Below, one piece after another: positions 13,802-14,657 of a DNA stretch of 14,657 nt. How positions within the stretch are numbered: position 1 is the stretch's first letter; each line of letters begins with the position of its first letter. The position numbers and the translations under genes were made by a program. Source of the stretch: Bacteroidota bacterium (GTDB taxonomy: Bacteria > Bacteroidota > Bacteroidia > Chitinophagales > Chitinophagaceae); NCBI GenBank assembly GCA_023392185.1, contig JAEVZP010000035.1, forward strand, positions 1-14,657. Reading direction: 5' to 3'. The notes beneath the pieces are model-generated. The model worked only from the letters and a program-made list of their open reading frames with translations, made no database searches and had not been told where the DNA came from.

Positions 13802-13874
13802 TGTCAGTACCCCTAAAAATCGGACAGTTTAAAAGTAGAGAATCATTTCTAACTTTAAAACTCAATATAGGGAA

Positions 13875-14168
13875 ATGCGAAACTCAAGATTCAGTGAGAG
13901 CCAGATTGTCAAGGCGCTCAAAGAGCAGGAAGGCGGGCTGAAGGTGGCAGATATCTGCCGCAGCCTTGGCATCTCAGAGGCCACTTTTTACCAGTGGAAG
14001 AGCAAGTATGGCGGCATGGAAGCATCAGATGTAAAGCGGCTCAAGGAGCTCGAAGAGGAGAACAGCAAGCTGAAGCGGATGTATGCTGACAGCGCCCTGG
14101 AAGTGCAGGCTATGAAAGAGCTGTTCGCAAAAAAAGGCTGGGCCCTGCTACGCGGGATGAAGCCGTGA
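13875..14168 (+). CDS. IS3-family transposase OrfA
   Basis: This 97-residue protein has a helix-turn-helix (RFSESQIVKALKEQEGGLKV then ADICRSLGISEATFYQWKSK) for binding the IS ends and a leucine-zipper-like coiled coil (VKRLKELEEENSKLKRMYAD). It is the N-terminal half of the OrfAB transposase and also acts as a regulator in characterised relatives. A run of seven A (14129-14135) near its end is a plausible -1 frameshift site into orfB. Start ATG at 13875 gives the canonical MRNSRFSESQIV N-terminus. Confidence 0.93.
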   Translation: MRNSRFSESQIVKALKEQEGGLKVADICRSLGISEATFYQWKSKYGGMEASDVKRLKELEEENSKLKRMYADSALEVQAMKELFAKKGWALLRGMKP

Positions 14169-14657
14169 ACCAGTTAAGGGAACACGGCATTGGTGTGAGC
14201 AGGGCCTGCAAGCTATCCGGGGTGTCCAGGAGCAGCTACTATTATAAGAGCCGAAGAGATGACAGGGCCCTCATTATGGAGTTGCAGGTGCTGACCGGGG
14301 CGCATCCGTCTTATGGGTTCAGGAAGTGCCTGGCGATGTTGAAGCGCAAAGGCAGCACAGCTAATCACAAGAAGGTCTATAGGGTGTACCGGCTCCTGGA
14401 GCTGAACCTGCGCAGGCGCAAAGGCAAGCGACGGCTGCCGGAGCGGGTCAGGCAGCCATTGGAACAGCAGCCCTGGGTCAACCAGGTGTGGGCGTTGGAC
14501 TTTATGAGTGACAGCCTGGTCTGCGGCGGTAAGGTGCGGACGCTGAACGTGATGGACGAGGGCAGCCGGGAAGGGCTGGCCATAGAGGCAGCCTCTTCCA
14601 TTGGCTCACAGCGCTGCATCCGGGTGCTGGAACGGGTAATGGAGGCAAGAGGGGCCA
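14129..14657 (+). CDS. IS3-family transposase OrfB, N-terminal part
   Basis: In the -1 frame relative to orfA, open from the A7 run to the window end, the translation reads RLGPATRDEAVNQLREHGIG, then VSRACKLSGVSRSSYYYKSR, HPSYGFRKCLAMLKRKG and NHKKVYRVYRLLELNLRRRK, and then the start of the DDE integrase core, QVWALDFMSDSL, with its first Asp. The second Asp and the Glu lie beyond the window. No ATG or GTG begins the domain, so it is expected to be made as an OrfAB fusion by -1 slippage on A AAA AAA G. The start coordinate marks the slippery run, not an initiation codon. Confidence 0.88.

Larger units (their letters stand above)
13802..14657 (+). mobile_element. IS3-family insertion sequence, left part (IS407-like)
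   Basis: The element contains orfA and orfB in the typical IS3 arrangement and continues past the window. The left end is placed at TGTCAGTACCCCTAAAAATC because IS3 elements begin with TG, the sequence resembles IS3-type terminal repeats, and the Argonaute reading frame stops making sense at this point. The right end and target duplication are outside the window, so the exact boundary (within a few bases) is unproven. It lies in the opposite orientation to the Argonaute gene and has no TTCCGGAA copies. Confidence 0.8.

Overview
The window looks like chromosomal DNA of a moderately GC-rich member of the Bacteroidota, plausibly from the Saprospiria/Chitinophagia side (lineage is inference). The reasons are the gene set (ornithine aminotransferase, YfhO-family membrane protein, a receiver-less sigma-54 activator followed by lptE, a TPR-like protein and secG, and a LuxC-type acyl-CoA reductase beside a two-cluster ferredoxin) and the repeated occurrence of TAnnTTTG, the Bacteroidota -7 promoter box, just upstream of starts.

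Positions 1-4906 hold the 3' end of an iron-sulfur L-serine dehydratase, a ferredoxin gene and a divergent acyl-CoA reductase gene, then on the minus strand rocD and a Wzx/MOP-type flippase. Convergent or adjacent genes are separated by perfect 18-19 bp inverted repeats that look like terminators (505-545, 2113-2150, 4869-4906). Positions 4947-8171 hold a YfhO-family gene and a SugE/Gdx-type small multidrug resistance gene. Ten exact copies of a 7-bp repeat end four bases upstream of the SMR start codon. Positions 8172-11523 are a compact minus-strand cluster: sigma-54 activator, LPS-transport lipoprotein LptE, Ala/Pro/Glu-rich TPR-like protein, and SecG, the last two with a 4-base ATGA overlap.

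From 11524 the character changes. A HTH/PIN toxin-antitoxin-like pair (11736-12742) is followed by about 380 bases without a gene. Next, on the minus strand, comes the C-terminal PIWI part of a prokaryotic Argonaute (13127-13801) that lacks recognisable slicer residues and is visibly AT-richer than its neighbours. The Argonaute reading frame is cut at about 13802 by the left end of an IS3-family element whose orfA and (after an A7 run) orfB fill the rest of the window. This right-hand part reads as an accessory or defence region under transposon attack.

A second, genome-scale signal runs through the left 12.5 kb: the palindrome TTCCGGAA occurs 16 times and its 10-bp form TTTCCGGAAA 8 times, in genes (all three reading phases) and between them, where about 0.2 and 0.01 would be expected. 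It is absent from the Argonaute/IS end. It behaves like a highly iterated palindrome, comparable in style to cyanobacterial HIP1, and I do not recognise it as a described element.
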